This document shows, piece by piece, positions 10,384 through 19,757 of a stretch of DNA of 64,000 nucleotides; the stretch's first letter is position 1; each line of letters starts with the position of its first letter. Made by a program: the position numbers and the translations under genes. A model generated the notes under the pieces. The model made no database searches and had not been told where the DNA came from. It saw only the letters and a program-made list of their open reading frames with translations. Origin of the DNA: Rhodanobacter sp. FDAARGOS 1247 (GTDB taxonomy: Bacteria; Pseudomonadota; Gammaproteobacteria; Xanthomonadales; Rhodanobacteraceae); contig NZ_CP069535.1 of the NCBI RefSeq assembly GCF_016889805.1, positions 3,844,001 through 3,908,000 on the forward strand, written 5' to 3'.

Positions 10384-11298
10384 ATGAATCCTTCCACCCT
10401 GCGTATCGCCACCCGCAAGAGCGCGCTCGCGCTGTGGCAGGCCGAGCACGTCGCCGCGTTGCTGCGCACGACGCACCCGGGGCTGACAGTGGAGCTGGTG
10501 CCGATGAGCACGCGCGGCGACGAGATCCTGGACAAGCCGCTGGCCACGATCGGCGGCAAGGGGCTGTTCCTGAAGGAACTGGAAGTGGCGATGCTGGAAG
10601 GCCGCGCGGATCTGGCCGTGCATTCCCTGAAGGACGTACCGGCGGAACTGGAACCCGGCTTCGTGCTGCCGGCGATCCTGCCCCGGGCGGACGCGGCGGA
10701 TGCCTTTGTCAGCAACGACCACGCCGAGCTGGCGTCACTGCCCCAGGGCGCCCGGGTGGGCACCTCCTCGCTGCGCCGGCAGGCGCAATTGCGGGCGTTG
10801 CGGCCGGATCTCCAGCTGCTGGATCTGCGCGGCAACGTGGGCACGCGACTGGGCAAGCTCGACGCCGGCGATTACGACGCGATCGTGCTGGCCTGCGCCG
10901 GACTGGAACGACTGGGCCTGGCCGCGCGCATCCGTTCGCGCCTGGCCGCGCCGGACTGGCTGCCGGCACCGGGCCAGGCGGCGATCGCGATCGAGGCACG
11001 CGGCGACCAGCCGGCCGTGCTCGCCTTGCTGGCCGCGCTGGACGACGCCGACACCCGCCTCACCGTCACCGCCGAGCGCGCGATGAACCATGCGCTGGGC
11101 GGCAGTTGCACGGTGCCGGTGGGTGCGTGGTGCATGCTCGGCGAACACGGCCTGCACCTGCGCGGACTGGTCGGTGACGCGCGCAGCGGCCGCCTGCTGC
11201 ATGCCGAAGCGAGCAGCCTCGGGGAACAGGCGGAGTCACTGGGTCGGCAGGTAGCCCGCGCCCTGCTGGCGCAGGGCGCGGGCGAGATGCTGGGGTAG
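10384..11298 (+). CDS. hemC: Porphobilinogen deaminase (hydroxymethylbilane synthase)
   Basis: Cytoplasmic haem pathway enzyme that joins four porphobilinogens into hydroxymethylbilane. It is 304 residues, a normal length. The start [15 protein letters not shown], the substrate motif [34 protein letters not shown] and [11 protein letters not shown] are all present. The dipyrromethane cofactor cysteine is Cys242 in GGSCTVPVG. hemD does not follow directly: the next gene is on the other strand, beyond a GC-rich repeat. Confidence 0.97.
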   Translation: MNPSTLRIATRKSALALWQAEHVAALLRTTHPGLTVELVPMSTRGDEILDKPLATIGGKGLFLKELEVAMLEGRADLAVHSLKDVPAELEPGFVLPAILPRADAADAFVSNDHAELASLPQGARVGTSSLRRQAQLRALRPDLQLLDLRGNVGTRLGKLDAGDYDAIVLACAGLERLGLAARIRSRLAAPDWLPAPGQAAIAIEARGDQPAVLALLAALDDADTRLTVTAERAMNHALGGSCTVPVGAWCMLGEHGLHLRGLVGDARSGRLLHAEASSLGEQAESLGRQVARALLAQGAGEMLG

Positions 11299-11299
11299 A

Positions 11300-11370
11300 A
11301 GCGGGAACGGGGAACAAGGACTCTGAGCTTCGCGCTCTTCCCGTTCCCCGTTCCCCGTTCCCTGTTTCCG
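11300..11370. repeat. Dispersed GGGAACGGGGAAC palindrome (copy 1)
   Basis: The segment begins GCGGGAACGGGGAACAAGG and ends with TTCCCGTTCCCCGTTCCCC plus one more CGTTCCC unit. The two sides can pair into a long stem around a short AT-richer centre. A second copy with the same arms lies between hslV and hslU (58409-58490). It fills the gap between convergent hemC and the DUF481 gene. Confidence 0.75.
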
Positions 11371-11378
11371 CACTTCCC

Positions 11379-12185
11379 TCAGAAACTGTAAACCAGGTTC
11401 GTCGTGGTCAGCGTGTCGGTCTTCTTGGTGCCGGGCAGCACGTCGCTGTTGTGGCGGAGCTGGAAACCCACCTTCAGCGCCAGCTTCTTGGTCATGCTGA
11501 CGGCGAGGCCCGCGTCGTTCTGCAGGTAGGTGTTCTTGGAGCCCGCTTCCATCAGGAAGGTATCCTCGAACGCGGTGTTCTCGGTGAGCTTGAACTTGTA
11601 GTTGATCAGGCCGCGGCCGACCATTTCGCTTTCGGTCGGCTGCTGCTGGTGCACCACCGCGCCGTCGACCACCACATCCACGTCGGCCGGGCGGTAGCGC
11701 TTGTAACCGGGGCCGATTTCGAACGACAGCTCGTTGCGGCCGTCCTTCAGCGCGATGTAGCCGTAACCCAGCGAGACGATGCCCTGCCACAGGTTGGCGC
11801 CGAAGTCGTCGTGCTCGTAGCGCGCGGCGCCCACGATGTAGCTGCGCGGATCGAGCTTGAGGCCGACCGAGGCACCACCGTCATAGCGGTTCGCGGTGGT
11901 GTTGAACTGCTTGATCGTGTTGCCGTCGGTGTCGACCAAGGTCTGCTGACTCTTCGAGCGCAGCGCGTCGACGAAGAAGTTGTTCTTCCACTGCTCGTTT
12001 TCCTGGCTCAGGCCGAGCTTGGCGTTGATGTTCTCCGAGCGCGAATTGCCGGTGGACGAGGCGAAACCGAATTCGCCCGAGCCACTCCAGCCGCCGTTGG
12101 CGGCCTGGGAGTCGGTATCCTGGGCCTGGACGGCGAAGCTCGAGAAGGCGGCCAGCAGCAGGCCGGCGATCAGGGTCTTTTTCAT
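11379..12185 (-). CDS. DUF481 (YdiY-like) outer membrane beta-barrel protein
   Basis: A 268-residue exported protein of unknown role. It has a signal peptide MKKTLIAGLLLAAFSSFAVQA cleaved before QDTDS. The body alternates short hydrophobic and polar strands with GEFGFASSTGNSRSENINAKLGL at its start, as in the DUF481 family of putative salt-induced outer membrane proteins. It ends in an aromatic residue (NLVYSF), the usual barrel-insertion signal. It stands alone on the minus strand with its own upstream region. Some relatives respond to acid or salt, but nothing here shows regulation. Confidence 0.85.
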   Translation of the reverse strand: MKKTLIAGLLLAAFSSFAVQAQDTDSQAANGGWSGSGEFGFASSTGNSRSENINAKLGLSQENEQWKNNFFVDALRSKSQQTLVDTDGNTIKQFNTTANRYDGGASVGLKLDPRSYIVGAARYEHDDFGANLWQGIVSLGYGYIALKDGRNELSFEIGPGYKRYRPADVDVVVDGAVVHQQQPTESEMVGRGLINYKFKLTENTAFEDTFLMEAGSKNTYLQNDAGLAVSMTKKLALKVGFQLRHNSDVLPGTKKTDTLTTTNLVYSF

Positions 12186-12266
12186 CGGGGCGATCCATTT
12201 GTTAAAAGATGGTAAGGCCGCTACCTTAACGTGGCGGTTTGAACTGCCAATGAACGTTCCGGAAAA

Positions 12267-13190
12267 TCACGGGAACGGATTCATTCCGGCGGCGGGGAGC
12301 CCCCGCGCCAGGGCCGTTTCATAGACATGCTGCTCGATCATCTTGCCGAGCAGGCAACTGGGAACGGCCAGCGCGGACGCCAGCAGCCCGCCGCCGAATC
12401 GGTCGGTGAACAGCAGGGCCGCGCAGGGCAGCACGTAGATCAGCAGCGCGGCGGCGACGCGGGGCATGGACAGGTGCTGGACGTACAGGTCATGGTCGCT
12501 GCCCTGGGCCGGGGCCAACGACTGCCAGCGCATGCCTTCGAGCAGGCCCAGCAGCAGGGCCAGCGCCAGCAACAGCAGAATCCACGGATAGGCGCCGTGT
12601 TCGGGGCCAGGCCCGCCCTGCATCATCACGCACAACCACAGCCACAGGCCGCCGCCATACCAGGCGGTGACCAGCCGGCTGACCGGCAGGGAGGAGGACA
12701 TCCGCTGCAGGTCGGGTGAAAGCTGGCTGCGGAAGCGGTACGCGCTGTGCACCAGGCTGACCAGGCTGCACAGCAGCAGGGCGACCCCGGCCATGCGCAT
12801 CGACAACACGTGTCCGTGTCCATCACCCAACACCAGCAGCAACAGCACGGGCAGGAAACAGGCCAGCGCCATCCACGCCGCCCGTTTGGGCCAGCGGCGT
12901 TCCGCCGGCGGCCCGCCGTACCACGCGGTGTTCGCCGAAAGACGCAAGCCGCCCAGGGCCAGTCCCGCGCACACCAGCGCCGTGCCCAGCACCAGCGGCA
13001 TCTGCATCGCGCCGTTGCCGATCTGGTTCATGCCCAGGGTCAGGCCCATGCCCAGCCAGATCCACAAGCCGTAGCCGCTGACCGCCAGCACGCGCAGCAG
13101 GATTTCGGCGTAGCTGGATCGCGTCGTCCCGGCATGGGAGAGGTCGTGCGTGCTGGTGACGTCTGTCGGCAATTCGCGGCTGGGCGACAT
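12267..13190 (-). CDS. Uncharacterised eight-helix membrane protein
   Basis: A 307-residue protein I do not recognise with confidence. About 30 polar residues are followed by eight hydrophobic segments, near residues 32-54, 63-82, 106-124, 130-150, 170-187, 198-217, 242-258 and 263-283, then a short polar tail. The eight-helix layout and a conserved-looking basic end (LLGKMIEQHVYETAL) loosely recall DmsC-type quinol anchors, but no Fe-S or molybdopterin partner gene is adjacent, so this is only a thought. It is divergent from the WYL regulator gene and may share its promoter region. Confidence 0.6.
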   Translation of the reverse strand: MSPSRELPTDVTSTHDLSHAGTTRSSYAEILLRVLAVSGYGLWIWLGMGLTLGMNQIGNGAMQMPLVLGTALVCAGLALGGLRLSANTAWYGGPPAERRWPKRAAWMALACFLPVLLLLVLGDGHGHVLSMRMAGVALLLCSLVSLVHSAYRFRSQLSPDLQRMSSSLPVSRLVTAWYGGGLWLWLCVMMQGGPGPEHGAYPWILLLLALALLLGLLEGMRWQSLAPAQGSDHDLYVQHLSMPRVAAALLIYVLPCAALLFTDRFGGGLLASALAVPSCLLGKMIEQHVYETALARGLPAAGMNPFP

Positions 13191-13294
13191 GAGGCATCCG
13201 ATGCTGGTTTCGACCGTGCCGGCGGCGACTTGTGAGCAACGCAGGCCGCCTCCATGCTACACAAGGCCTGCCATCGACGAAACGCCGACGCCCC

Positions 13295-14272
13295 ATGGAT
13301 CGCTACGAACGCATACTGACCCTGCACCGGCTGCTGAAGTCGGCGCACTACCCGATACCGCTGCCGCGCCTGCTCGACGAACTGGAATGTTCGCGTGCCA
13401 CGCTGTACCGCGACGTGGCCTTCCTGCGCGATGCATTGCGCGCGCCGATCGAAAGCGGCGGCAACGACCAGGCCGCCGCATTCCGCTACGAGCTGGGCGA
13501 AGGCGAGAAGTTCGAACTGCCCGGCCTGTGGCTCACCTCCGACGAGCTGGCCGCCCTGCTGGCGCTGAACGAGCTGATCGGCCGCTCCGGCCCCGGCGTG
13601 CTGGCCGGCGCACTGGCGCCGTTCAAGTCGCGCATCGAGGGCCTGCTTTCCAACCACGACAACGGCAAGGCGTTGCCGATCGAGCGGATCAGGGTGATTC
13701 CCTGGGGCGAGCGCAAGCTCGACCAGCAGGTGTTCCGCACGGTGGCCGGCGCGGTGCTGCAGCGCCAGCAGCTGCGCTTCCGCTATCGCGCGCGCACCAC
13801 CAATGCCGACAGCCGCCGCACGGTGTCGCCGCAGCGGCTGACCCATTACCGCGACAACTGGTACCTGGACGTGTGGGATCACGACCGCGAAGCGCTGCGC
13901 AGCTTCGCCGTCGACCGCATGGCCGAGGCGCACGCGCTGGACAGCGCCGCCATCGACGTCCCCGACAGCGACCTCAACGAACTGCTCGCCTCCAGCTACG
14001 GCATCTTCGCGGGCAAACCCAAGGCCTGGGCCACCATCCGCTTCTCGTCGCACGCGGCACGCTGGGTCGCCGACGAACACTGGCATTCGCAACAGAAAGG
14101 CGAATGGCTGCCCGACGGCCGCTACGAACTGAAGCTGCCCTACTCCAACTCGAAAGAGCTGCTGATGGACGTGCTCAAGTACGGCCCGGACGCGGAGATC
14201 GTGACGCCCATGTCGCTGCGCGAGGAGATGAAGATCCTGCTGCAGCTGGCATTGGGCGGATACGCCCAATAG
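13295..14272 (+). CDS. YafY-type transcriptional regulator (HTH + WYL domain)
   Basis: A 325-residue DNA-binding regulator. The N-terminal winged helix covers roughly residues 1-60 (ERILTLHRLLKSAHYPIPLP, then SRATLYRDVAFLRDAL). The central WYL ligand-sensing domain includes FRYRARTTNADSRRTVSPQRL and HYRDNWYLDVWDH, and a C-terminal WCX-like domain follows. The start at 13295 gives the standard MDRYERI opening; an in-frame ATG at 13232 would add a low-complexity leader. WYL regulators usually sense nucleic-acid-derived ligands or stress, but the target here is unknown. It may control the divergent membrane gene. Confidence 0.9.
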   Translation: MDRYERILTLHRLLKSAHYPIPLPRLLDELECSRATLYRDVAFLRDALRAPIESGGNDQAAAFRYELGEGEKFELPGLWLTSDELAALLALNELIGRSGPGVLAGALAPFKSRIEGLLSNHDNGKALPIERIRVIPWGERKLDQQVFRTVAGAVLQRQQLRFRYRARTTNADSRRTVSPQRLTHYRDNWYLDVWDHDREALRSFAVDRMAEAHALDSAAIDVPDSDLNELLASSYGIFAGKPKAWATIRFSSHAARWVADEHWHSQQKGEWLPDGRYELKLPYSNSKELLMDVLKYGPDAEIVTPMSLREEMKILLQLALGGYAQ

Positions 14273-14597
14273 AAAATGTAGCCACCACTCCCCAGCGACG
14301 CTCGCCCGTCCCGAATGCACGATGTGGCGACTCCCGCACGGCACGTTCGCCTCCTCTCCCTCCGGGAGAGGATTGAGGTGAGGGCCGGTGTACGACGAAG
14401 CTTGCTCGAAGTCGGCTTCGATGCTGGTTCCAGGTGGGGGAGCAAACGCAAAAAAGCGCATCGCGGCGTATTGGGGCACCCTCTCCCCAACCCTCTCCCG
14501 GAGGGAGAGGGAGCAAACGCGAAATGCGCTTTGCTTTATTGAAGCGGCCTCTCCCCTGCGGGGAGAGGGAGCAAACGCAAGAGGCGCTTTGGCTCCA
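14273..14597. repeat. 325-base gap filled by GGGAGAGG palindromes
   Basis: No gene is visible here. The stretch contains CCTCTCCCTCCGGGAGAGG (about 14343-14361), CCCTCTCCCGGAGGGAGAGG (about 14491-14510) and CCTCTCCCCTGCGGGGAGAGG (about 14549-14569). The unit GGGAGCAAACGC plus an AAnnGCGC partner recurs three times (near 14439, 14509 and 14569). The last unit runs into the stop codon region of the SLC13 gene. Each core can form a hairpin. The same family recurs at 18761, 23311, 42116 and 57768. Confidence 0.8.
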
Positions 14598-16358
14598 TTA
14601 AAACGGCCAGAACTTCGGGATCAGCCACATCGACAGCGCGCAGAAGATCAGGATCAGCGGGATACCCACCTTCATGAAGTCGGTGAAGCGATAGCCGCCG
14701 GCGTAATAGACCATGGTGTTGGTGGGATAGCCGACCGGGGTGGCGAATGACGTCGCCGCGGCGAACGCCACCGCCACCACGAATGGCCGGGGGTCCACCT
14801 TCATCGCGTGGGCGACCGACACCGCGATGCCCACCATCAGCACCACCGAGGGGTTGTGTCCCATCAGCTCGGTGAGCAGGGCGGTGAGCAGATAGACCAT
14901 CAGCAGGGCGGCCAGCGGGCCGTGTTCGCCGACCACGCCCAGGCCCATCTGCACCAGTTCCTGCGACAGGCCGCTGCGCTCGATGGCGATGCCCAGGGGC
15001 AGGATCGCGCCGAGCAGGATGATGATCTTCCAGTCGATGCCTTCGTAGACATCCTTGCGGCCGAAGCAGCCGGTCAGCGCCATGGCGATGGCGCCGCAGA
15101 TCGCGGCGATCGGAATCGGCAGCCAGTGCAGGCCCGAGGCCACCACCACGCCGGCCATGATGGCCGCCGCGTAGAACGCCTTGCGCGGCGTGCGATGCGT
15201 TTCCTCGCGCTCGCTCAGCACGATGAAGGCCTCGTCGTTGCGCAGGTTGGACAGTGCGTCGTCGTCCACCAGCACCAGCAGCACGTCACCCACCGCGAGG
15301 CTGACGTCGCTGAGCTTGTCGCGCAACAGCTGGCCGCGCCGATGGATGGCCAGGGCGACCGCGTCATAGCGCCAGTTCAGGCCGGTCTCGTCGAGCCGCC
15401 GGCTTTCCATCGGGCTGGCCGGCGCCACCATCAGCTCCACCATCACCCGCGAGCGGTCATCGCCCTTGGCATAACGCCGGTCCGGTGCGTTGCGCAGGCC
15501 GGTACGGCGCTGGAATTCCTCGATCTTTTCCCAGTCGCCGCGGACCAGCAGCACGTCGCCCACGGCGATCTCCTGGCTGCGCGGCGACCACATGCGCTTC
15601 TCGCCCCGCAGCAGCTCCAGCGGGTAGACGCCATAACGCTCGCCCAGCTTTGCATCGGCGATGCTGCCGCCGACCAGCGACGACTGTTCGGTCACCTCCA
15701 GCTCGGTGACGTACTTGCCGATGTCTTCCTGCTCCGGCATCTCCGCATCGATGTGGCGCGGCAGCAGCCAGCGCCCGACCAGCATCAGATAGAGGATGCC
15801 GACCACGGCGAGGATCACGCCCATGCGGGTGAACTCGAACACGCCGAACGCCGCCATGCCGTGCTTCTGCGCCAGCGTGTCGGCCAGCAGGTTGGACGAG
15901 GTGCCGATCAGGGTGCACACGCCACCCATCTGCGCGGCGTAGGCCATCGGCATCAGTACGCGGCCCGGTGGCGTATGCGTGCGCTGGCACACGCGCAGCG
16001 CCAGCGGCAGGAAGGTGGCGACCAGGGCGATGTTCTTGACGAAGGCGCCCAGCGGCGCGATCGCCAGCATCAGCGCCAGGGTCAGCAGCCAGGGGCGCCT
16101 GATCCGCATCAGCCAGCGGCTCAGCGGTTCCAGCGCGCCGGAACGCTCGATGCCCAGGCTCAGCGCGAACATCGCCGCCACCGTCACCGTGGCCTCGTTG
16201 CTGAAGCCGCTGAGCGCTTCCACCGGCGTGACGATGCCGAGGATCACCAGGGTCGCCAGCACCAGCAGGGCGACCAGGTCGATGCGCAGCTTCTCGCTGG
16301 CGAACAGCGCCATCGCCAGCGCGATCACCGCCACGGTCGCCCACGCCTGCCAGCTCAT
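14598..16358 (-). CDS. SLC13-family permease with two TrkA_C domains
   Basis: A 586-residue inner membrane transporter related to the divalent anion/Na+ symporter superfamily. An N-terminal half with about six helices carries NIALVATFLPLAL and GTSSNLLADTLA, the family substrate/ion loop. Two cytoplasmic RCK_C (TrkA_C) domains follow at about residues 205-290 and 300-385, both containing VGDVLLV. The second membrane half has the matching motif TPVGYPTNTMVYYAGGYRF. Relatives move sulfate, phosphate-like anions or dicarboxylates; the substrate here is not decidable. Transcribed away from the patatin gene. Confidence 0.88.
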   Translation of the reverse strand: MSWQAWATVAVIALAMALFASEKLRIDLVALLVLATLVILGIVTPVEALSGFSNEATVTVAAMFALSLGIERSGALEPLSRWLMRIRRPWLLTLALMLAIAPLGAFVKNIALVATFLPLALRVCQRTHTPPGRVLMPMAYAAQMGGVCTLIGTSSNLLADTLAQKHGMAAFGVFEFTRMGVILAVVGILYLMLVGRWLLPRHIDAEMPEQEDIGKYVTELEVTEQSSLVGGSIADAKLGERYGVYPLELLRGEKRMWSPRSQEIAVGDVLLVRGDWEKIEEFQRRTGLRNAPDRRYAKGDDRSRVMVELMVAPASPMESRRLDETGLNWRYDAVALAIHRRGQLLRDKLSDVSLAVGDVLLVLVDDDALSNLRNDEAFIVLSEREETHRTPRKAFYAAAIMAGVVVASGLHWLPIPIAAICGAIAMALTGCFGRKDVYEGIDWKIIILLGAILPLGIAIERSGLSQELVQMGLGVVGEHGPLAALLMVYLLTALLTELMGHNPSVVLMVGIAVSVAHAMKVDPRPFVVAVAFAAATSFATPVGYPTNTMVYYAGGYRFTDFMKVGIPLILIFCALSMWLIPKFWPF

Positions 16359-16547
16359 CCGGCAAGCTCCGGGCCGCGCGCGCGGCAGGGCTTTCGGGCA
16401 GAAGCGGGTGATGAAGAAGCCATGCGCGATTCCATGTTCGTTGCCGCCAGCCAGGTGCCGCAGCCCTGGTCATACTAACCAGCCGCCACCAGCCTCGCTC
16501 GCGTTCGATGCAGCCTGCCAACGGCAACGCCTGCATTTCGTGATTGA

Positions 16548-17510
16548 ATGCCTGCCATGAAAGCACATCAACCCGGGCCTTCTTTCACCACGCCGGACCT
16601 GCCCGCCGCGCCACTCGGGCCGACGGTGGCGCTGGCGCTCGGGGCCGGTGGCGCCAAGGGGCTGGCGCACATCGGCGTGATCGAGGAAATCGAGGCGCAG
16701 GGCTACCGGATCGTAGCGATCGCCGGCACCTCGATGGGCGCCCTGATCGGCGGCATCCATGCCAGCGGCAAGCTGGAGGTCTATCGCGACTGGGTCTGCG
16801 CGCTGGCCAAGCTCGACGTGCTCAGGCTGGTCGACTGGACCTTCACCGGCGGCGGACTGATCAAGGGCGAGAAGATCATCGAGACGATGCGCGGACTGAT
16901 CGGCGACGTGCAGATCGAGGAGCTGCCGCTGGCGTTCACCGCCGTGGCCACCGACATCGAACGGGGCCGCGAGGTGTGGCTCAGCCGGGGCTGCCTGTTC
17001 GACGCGATCCGCGCCTCGATCGCCATTCCCACCGTGTTTCGCCCGCACCTGATCGACGGTCACCGGCTGGTCGACGGCGCCCTGCTCAATCCGGTGCCGG
17101 TGACTCCGCTGATCCGCGAGAACGCCGACTACACGATCGCCGTCAGTGTCGACGGCGCGGCCGTGACCAGCACGCCACCGGAACCGCCGATCCGCGACGC
17201 GAACGCGTCATCGGGCTACCGCCAGCGGATCGGCGACTTCATCAGCCGGATGATTCCGCATGGCGAGAGCCACCCGCCGGTGCCGGGCACGCTCGACCTG
17301 CTGACCCAATCGATGGACCTGATGCAGGCCAACCTGGCGCGGCTGCGCCTGGCCGCCTACGAGCCGGACCTGCTGATCGAGTTGCCGCGCAACATCGCCA
17401 GCGCCTACGAGTTCTACCGGGCGCGCGAGCTGATCGAGATGGGCCGGCTGCAGGCCCGCGCCGCGCTGGCCAGCTGGCCGCGGGCGGGCACGCCGCAACG
17501 CGAGGCGTGA
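16548..17510 (+). CDS. Patatin-like phospholipase (RssA-like)
   Basis: A 320-residue serine hydrolase of the bacterial patatin family. The oxyanion loop is LALGAGGAKGLAHIGV, the nucleophile elbow GTSMG (Ser in AGTSMGA, about residue 63) and the catalytic Asp lies in VDGALLNPVPV, completing the Ser-Asp dyad. The ~190-residue lipase domain is followed by a helical tail. There is no signal peptide, so it is cytoplasmic or membrane-peripheral. An ATG at 16557 three codons downstream is an equally possible start, since neither has a strong ribosome site. Confidence 0.9.
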   Translation: MPAMKAHQPGPSFTTPDLPAAPLGPTVALALGAGGAKGLAHIGVIEEIEAQGYRIVAIAGTSMGALIGGIHASGKLEVYRDWVCALAKLDVLRLVDWTFTGGGLIKGEKIIETMRGLIGDVQIEELPLAFTAVATDIERGREVWLSRGCLFDAIRASIAIPTVFRPHLIDGHRLVDGALLNPVPVTPLIRENADYTIAVSVDGAAVTSTPPEPPIRDANASSGYRQRIGDFISRMIPHGESHPPVPGTLDLLTQSMDLMQANLARLRLAAYEPDLLIELPRNIASAYEFYRARELIEMGRLQARAALASWPRAGTPQREA

Positions 17511-17520
17511 CGGGCGCGGC

Positions 17521-17889
17521 TCAGCGCGGCCCGTGCGAGTGCAGCCAGTTTTCCAGATAGGCCTTCAGCGCCACCGCGTTGTTGTGTTCCTCGTCGCGTG
17601 CGCCATACAGCAGGGTGAGCTTGTGCCGGCTGGCGCGTTGCGCCAGCGGTTGCCAGTGTTCGGCGAGCTTGTCCAGTTCGCTGGCGTAGCGATGGCGGAA
17701 GCCGTCCCACAACGCGGGATCGTGCCCGAACCACTGGCGCAGCGCGGTCGACGGCGCCAGTTCCTTCGCCCACAGGTCCAGCGGCACCGCGTCCTTCTTC
17801 AGGCCGCGCGGCCACAGGCGATCGATCAGCACGCGGTAGCCATCGGTCGTCGCGGCCGGTTCGTAGACGCGTTTGACGGCAATGCTCAT
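17521..17889 (-). CDS. DUF488 (YeaO-like) protein
   Basis: A 122-residue cytoplasmic protein of unknown function. It has the family hallmarks VKRVYEPA near the start, GYRVLIDRLWPRGLKKD and LAPSTALRQWFGHDPALW, and ends with TLLYGARDEEHNNAVALKAYL. The length is normal for the family. It is convergent with the patatin gene across ten bases and stands alone. Confidence 0.88.
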   Translation of the reverse strand: MSIAVKRVYEPAATTDGYRVLIDRLWPRGLKKDAVPLDLWAKELAPSTALRQWFGHDPALWDGFRHRYASELDKLAEHWQPLAQRASRHKLTLLYGARDEEHNNAVALKAYLENWLHSHGPR

Positions 17890-17971
17890 GGGCGGTCTCC
17901 CGATGCTCCGGATCAGCCGAGGACAACACCACCCAGCATACGAGCATCCGGAACAGCCGACGTGACCTGGA

Positions 17972-18688
17972 TCAGAGTTCCTCGACCCTGGTCACCTTGC
18001 CGCGACGCATCAGCCAGGCCACGCCGCGCAGGTCGGCCAGGCCCACCCACAGCCGGTCCAGCATGCCGTACTTGGACACGCCGGCGGTGCGCGGACGATG
18101 GCCGACCGGCACGCTCTGGGCGGCGAAACCGGCACGCTTGACCAGCGCCGGCAGGTAGCGGTGCATGTGGTCGAAGTAGGGCAGGCGCAGGAACACCTCG
18201 CGCTCGAACAGCTTCAGGCCGCAGCCGGTGTCCGGGGTGGCGTCGCGCAGCATGCGCGAGCGCACCGCGTTGGCGATCTTCGAGGAGATCCGCTTGTTGA
18301 AGCTGTCGCGGCGGGTGGTGCGCCAGCCCGCGAACAGCCGCGTTTCGGCCGACGCCGCATCGCGGGCGGCCAGCAGTTTCGGGATGTCGGCCGGATCGTT
18401 CTGGCCGTCGCCGTCCAGCGTGGCGATCCACGGCGACTGCGCCGCGCGCACGCCGTTCCACACCGCCGTGCTCTGGCCGCTGCGGGTGACGTGGTGCAGC
18501 ACGCGCAGTTCCGGATGGCTCGCCTTCTGCGCCGCCAGCACCGCGCGACTGTCGTCGCTGGAATCGTCATCGATGTAGATGACCTCGTAGTCGACCTGGC
18601 CGCGCAGGGCGGCGGCGATCTCGGCCAGCAGCGGCGAGATGTTGTCGCGCTCGTTGAAGACGGGGACGACGACGGAGAGTTGCGGCAT
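17972..18688 (-). CDS. Family 2 glycosyltransferase (DPM1/ArnC-like)
   Basis: A 238-residue GT-A enzyme that probably moves a sugar from a nucleotide donor to a polyprenyl phosphate or lipid. It opens with LSVVVPVFNERDNI, then the donor-binding IDDDSSDDS and the metal motif DGDGQNDP, and carries SGQSTAVWNG. It lacks the C-terminal helix pair of ArnC-type enzymes but ends with a hydrophobic/basic segment (GLADLRGVAWLMRRGK) that could touch the membrane. It lies downstream of parB on the same strand, separated by a palindromic repeat. Confidence 0.88.
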   Translation of the reverse strand: MPQLSVVVPVFNERDNISPLLAEIAAALRGQVDYEVIYIDDDSSDDSRAVLAAQKASHPELRVLHHVTRSGQSTAVWNGVRAAQSPWIATLDGDGQNDPADIPKLLAARDAASAETRLFAGWRTTRRDSFNKRISSKIANAVRSRMLRDATPDTGCGLKLFEREVFLRLPYFDHMHRYLPALVKRAGFAAQSVPVGHRPRTAGVSKYGMLDRLWVGLADLRGVAWLMRRGKVTRVEEL

Positions 18689-18760
18689 GGGGAAGGCCTT
18701 TCAGCGGAAACAGATACGACGCGTGGCGCGGCAACGGGGCAGTTTAATGCCAAAGCACGT

Positions 18761-18880
18761 ACTGCTCCTCCCTCTGCCAGGCAGGAGAGGCTGGGAGGGG
18801 GTGGCTGTTGGCTTGAAAACCAGGATCAGCAGCGACCCCTCCCCGACCCTCCCCTGCCTTGCAGGAGAGGGAGCAGGGCA
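18761..18880. repeat. GGGAGAGG palindrome (parB 3' side)
   Basis: Outer arms around 18761-18790 and 18853-18880 are imperfect reverse complements: TGCTCCTCCCTCTGCC on one side and CTTGCAGGAGAGGGAGCA on the other. Shorter CTCCC/GGGAG blocks lie between. It sits between parB and the glycosyltransferase gene. No T-run is present. Confidence 0.7.
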
Positions 18881-18884
18881 TGCT

Positions 18885-19754
18885 TCAGCGGATCTTGCCC
18901 AGGATGCCGTCGAGCTCGTCGTTGCTGTGGTAGTGGATCACCAGCTTGCCGCGGCCGCCGCGGCCCTGGGCCAGCTCGACGCGGGTGGCGAAGCGCTCGC
19001 CCAGCTCGCGTTCCAGCGCGCTGATGTTCGGGTCGGTCGCGGGCGCGTTCCTGGCCTTGCCCTTGGGCGCGGTCTGCGCGCGGCGCGCGGCTTCCTCCAG
19101 TTCGCGCACCGACCAGCCCAGCGTCGAGGCCTGGCGCGCCAGCGGTACGGCGATGGACTCCTCCAGCGTCAGCAGGCAGCGGGCGTGGCCCATTTCCAGC
19201 TTGCCTTCGTCGAGCAGGCGCTTGATCGCCTCGGGCATCTCGGTCAGCCGCAGCATGTTCGACACCGATGCCCGCGAGCGGCCGACCGCATCGGCGGCCT
19301 GCTGGTGGGTGAGCTCGAAATCGTCGATCAGCCGCTTCAGCGCGTCGGCTTCTTCCAGCGGGGTGAGGTCCTGGCGCTGGATGTTCTCGATCAGCGCCAT
19401 CGCCGGCACCGCCGCCTCGGAGACCTGCTTGATCAGCGCGGGGATCTCGCTCATCTGGGCGCGCTGGGCCGCGCGCCAGCGGCGTTCGCCGGCGATCAGC
19501 TCGTAGCTGTGCTTGCCCAGCTCGCGCACCACCACCGGCTGGATCAGGCCCTGGGCCTTGATCGAGGCGGCCAGTTCGTCCAGCGCCTCGTCGTTCCAGT
19601 GCCGCCGCGGCTGGTACTTGCCGGGCTGGACCTGCTGGATCGGCAGCATGCGCAGCTCGCCTTCCTGCGCCAGCATCGACGGCGTGGCGTCACCATCGCC
19701 GCCGAGCAGGGCATCGAGCCCGCGTCCCAATCCACGTTTTTTCGCAGCAGCCAT
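18885..19754 (-). CDS. parB: Chromosome partitioning protein ParB
   Basis: CTPase/DNA-binding protein that loads on parS sites near the origin and spreads to drive segregation with ParA. It is 289 residues. It opens with KKRGLGRGLDALLGGD, then the nucleotide motif containing GERRWRAAQ (near residues 89-97), the helix-turn-helix that includes THQQAADAVGRSRASVSNML, and a C-terminal dimer domain ending DELDGILGKIR. It begins three bases after parA. No TGTTTCACGTGAAACA-like parS site was noticed in the window. Confidence 0.96.
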   Translation of the reverse strand: MAAAKKRGLGRGLDALLGGDGDATPSMLAQEGELRMLPIQQVQPGKYQPRRHWNDEALDELAASIKAQGLIQPVVVRELGKHSYELIAGERRWRAAQRAQMSEIPALIKQVSEAAVPAMALIENIQRQDLTPLEEADALKRLIDDFELTHQQAADAVGRSRASVSNMLRLTEMPEAIKRLLDEGKLEMGHARCLLTLEESIAVPLARQASTLGWSVRELEEAARRAQTAPKGKARNAPATDPNISALERELGERFATRVELAQGRGGRGKLVIHYHSNDELDGILGKIR

Positions 19755-19757
19755 GCC

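Noticed and set aside
14315..14542. Short open frames reading as LRERIEV or NPLPEGEGAN
   Set aside because: Translations of the dispersed palindromes; such peptides are well-known false genes.
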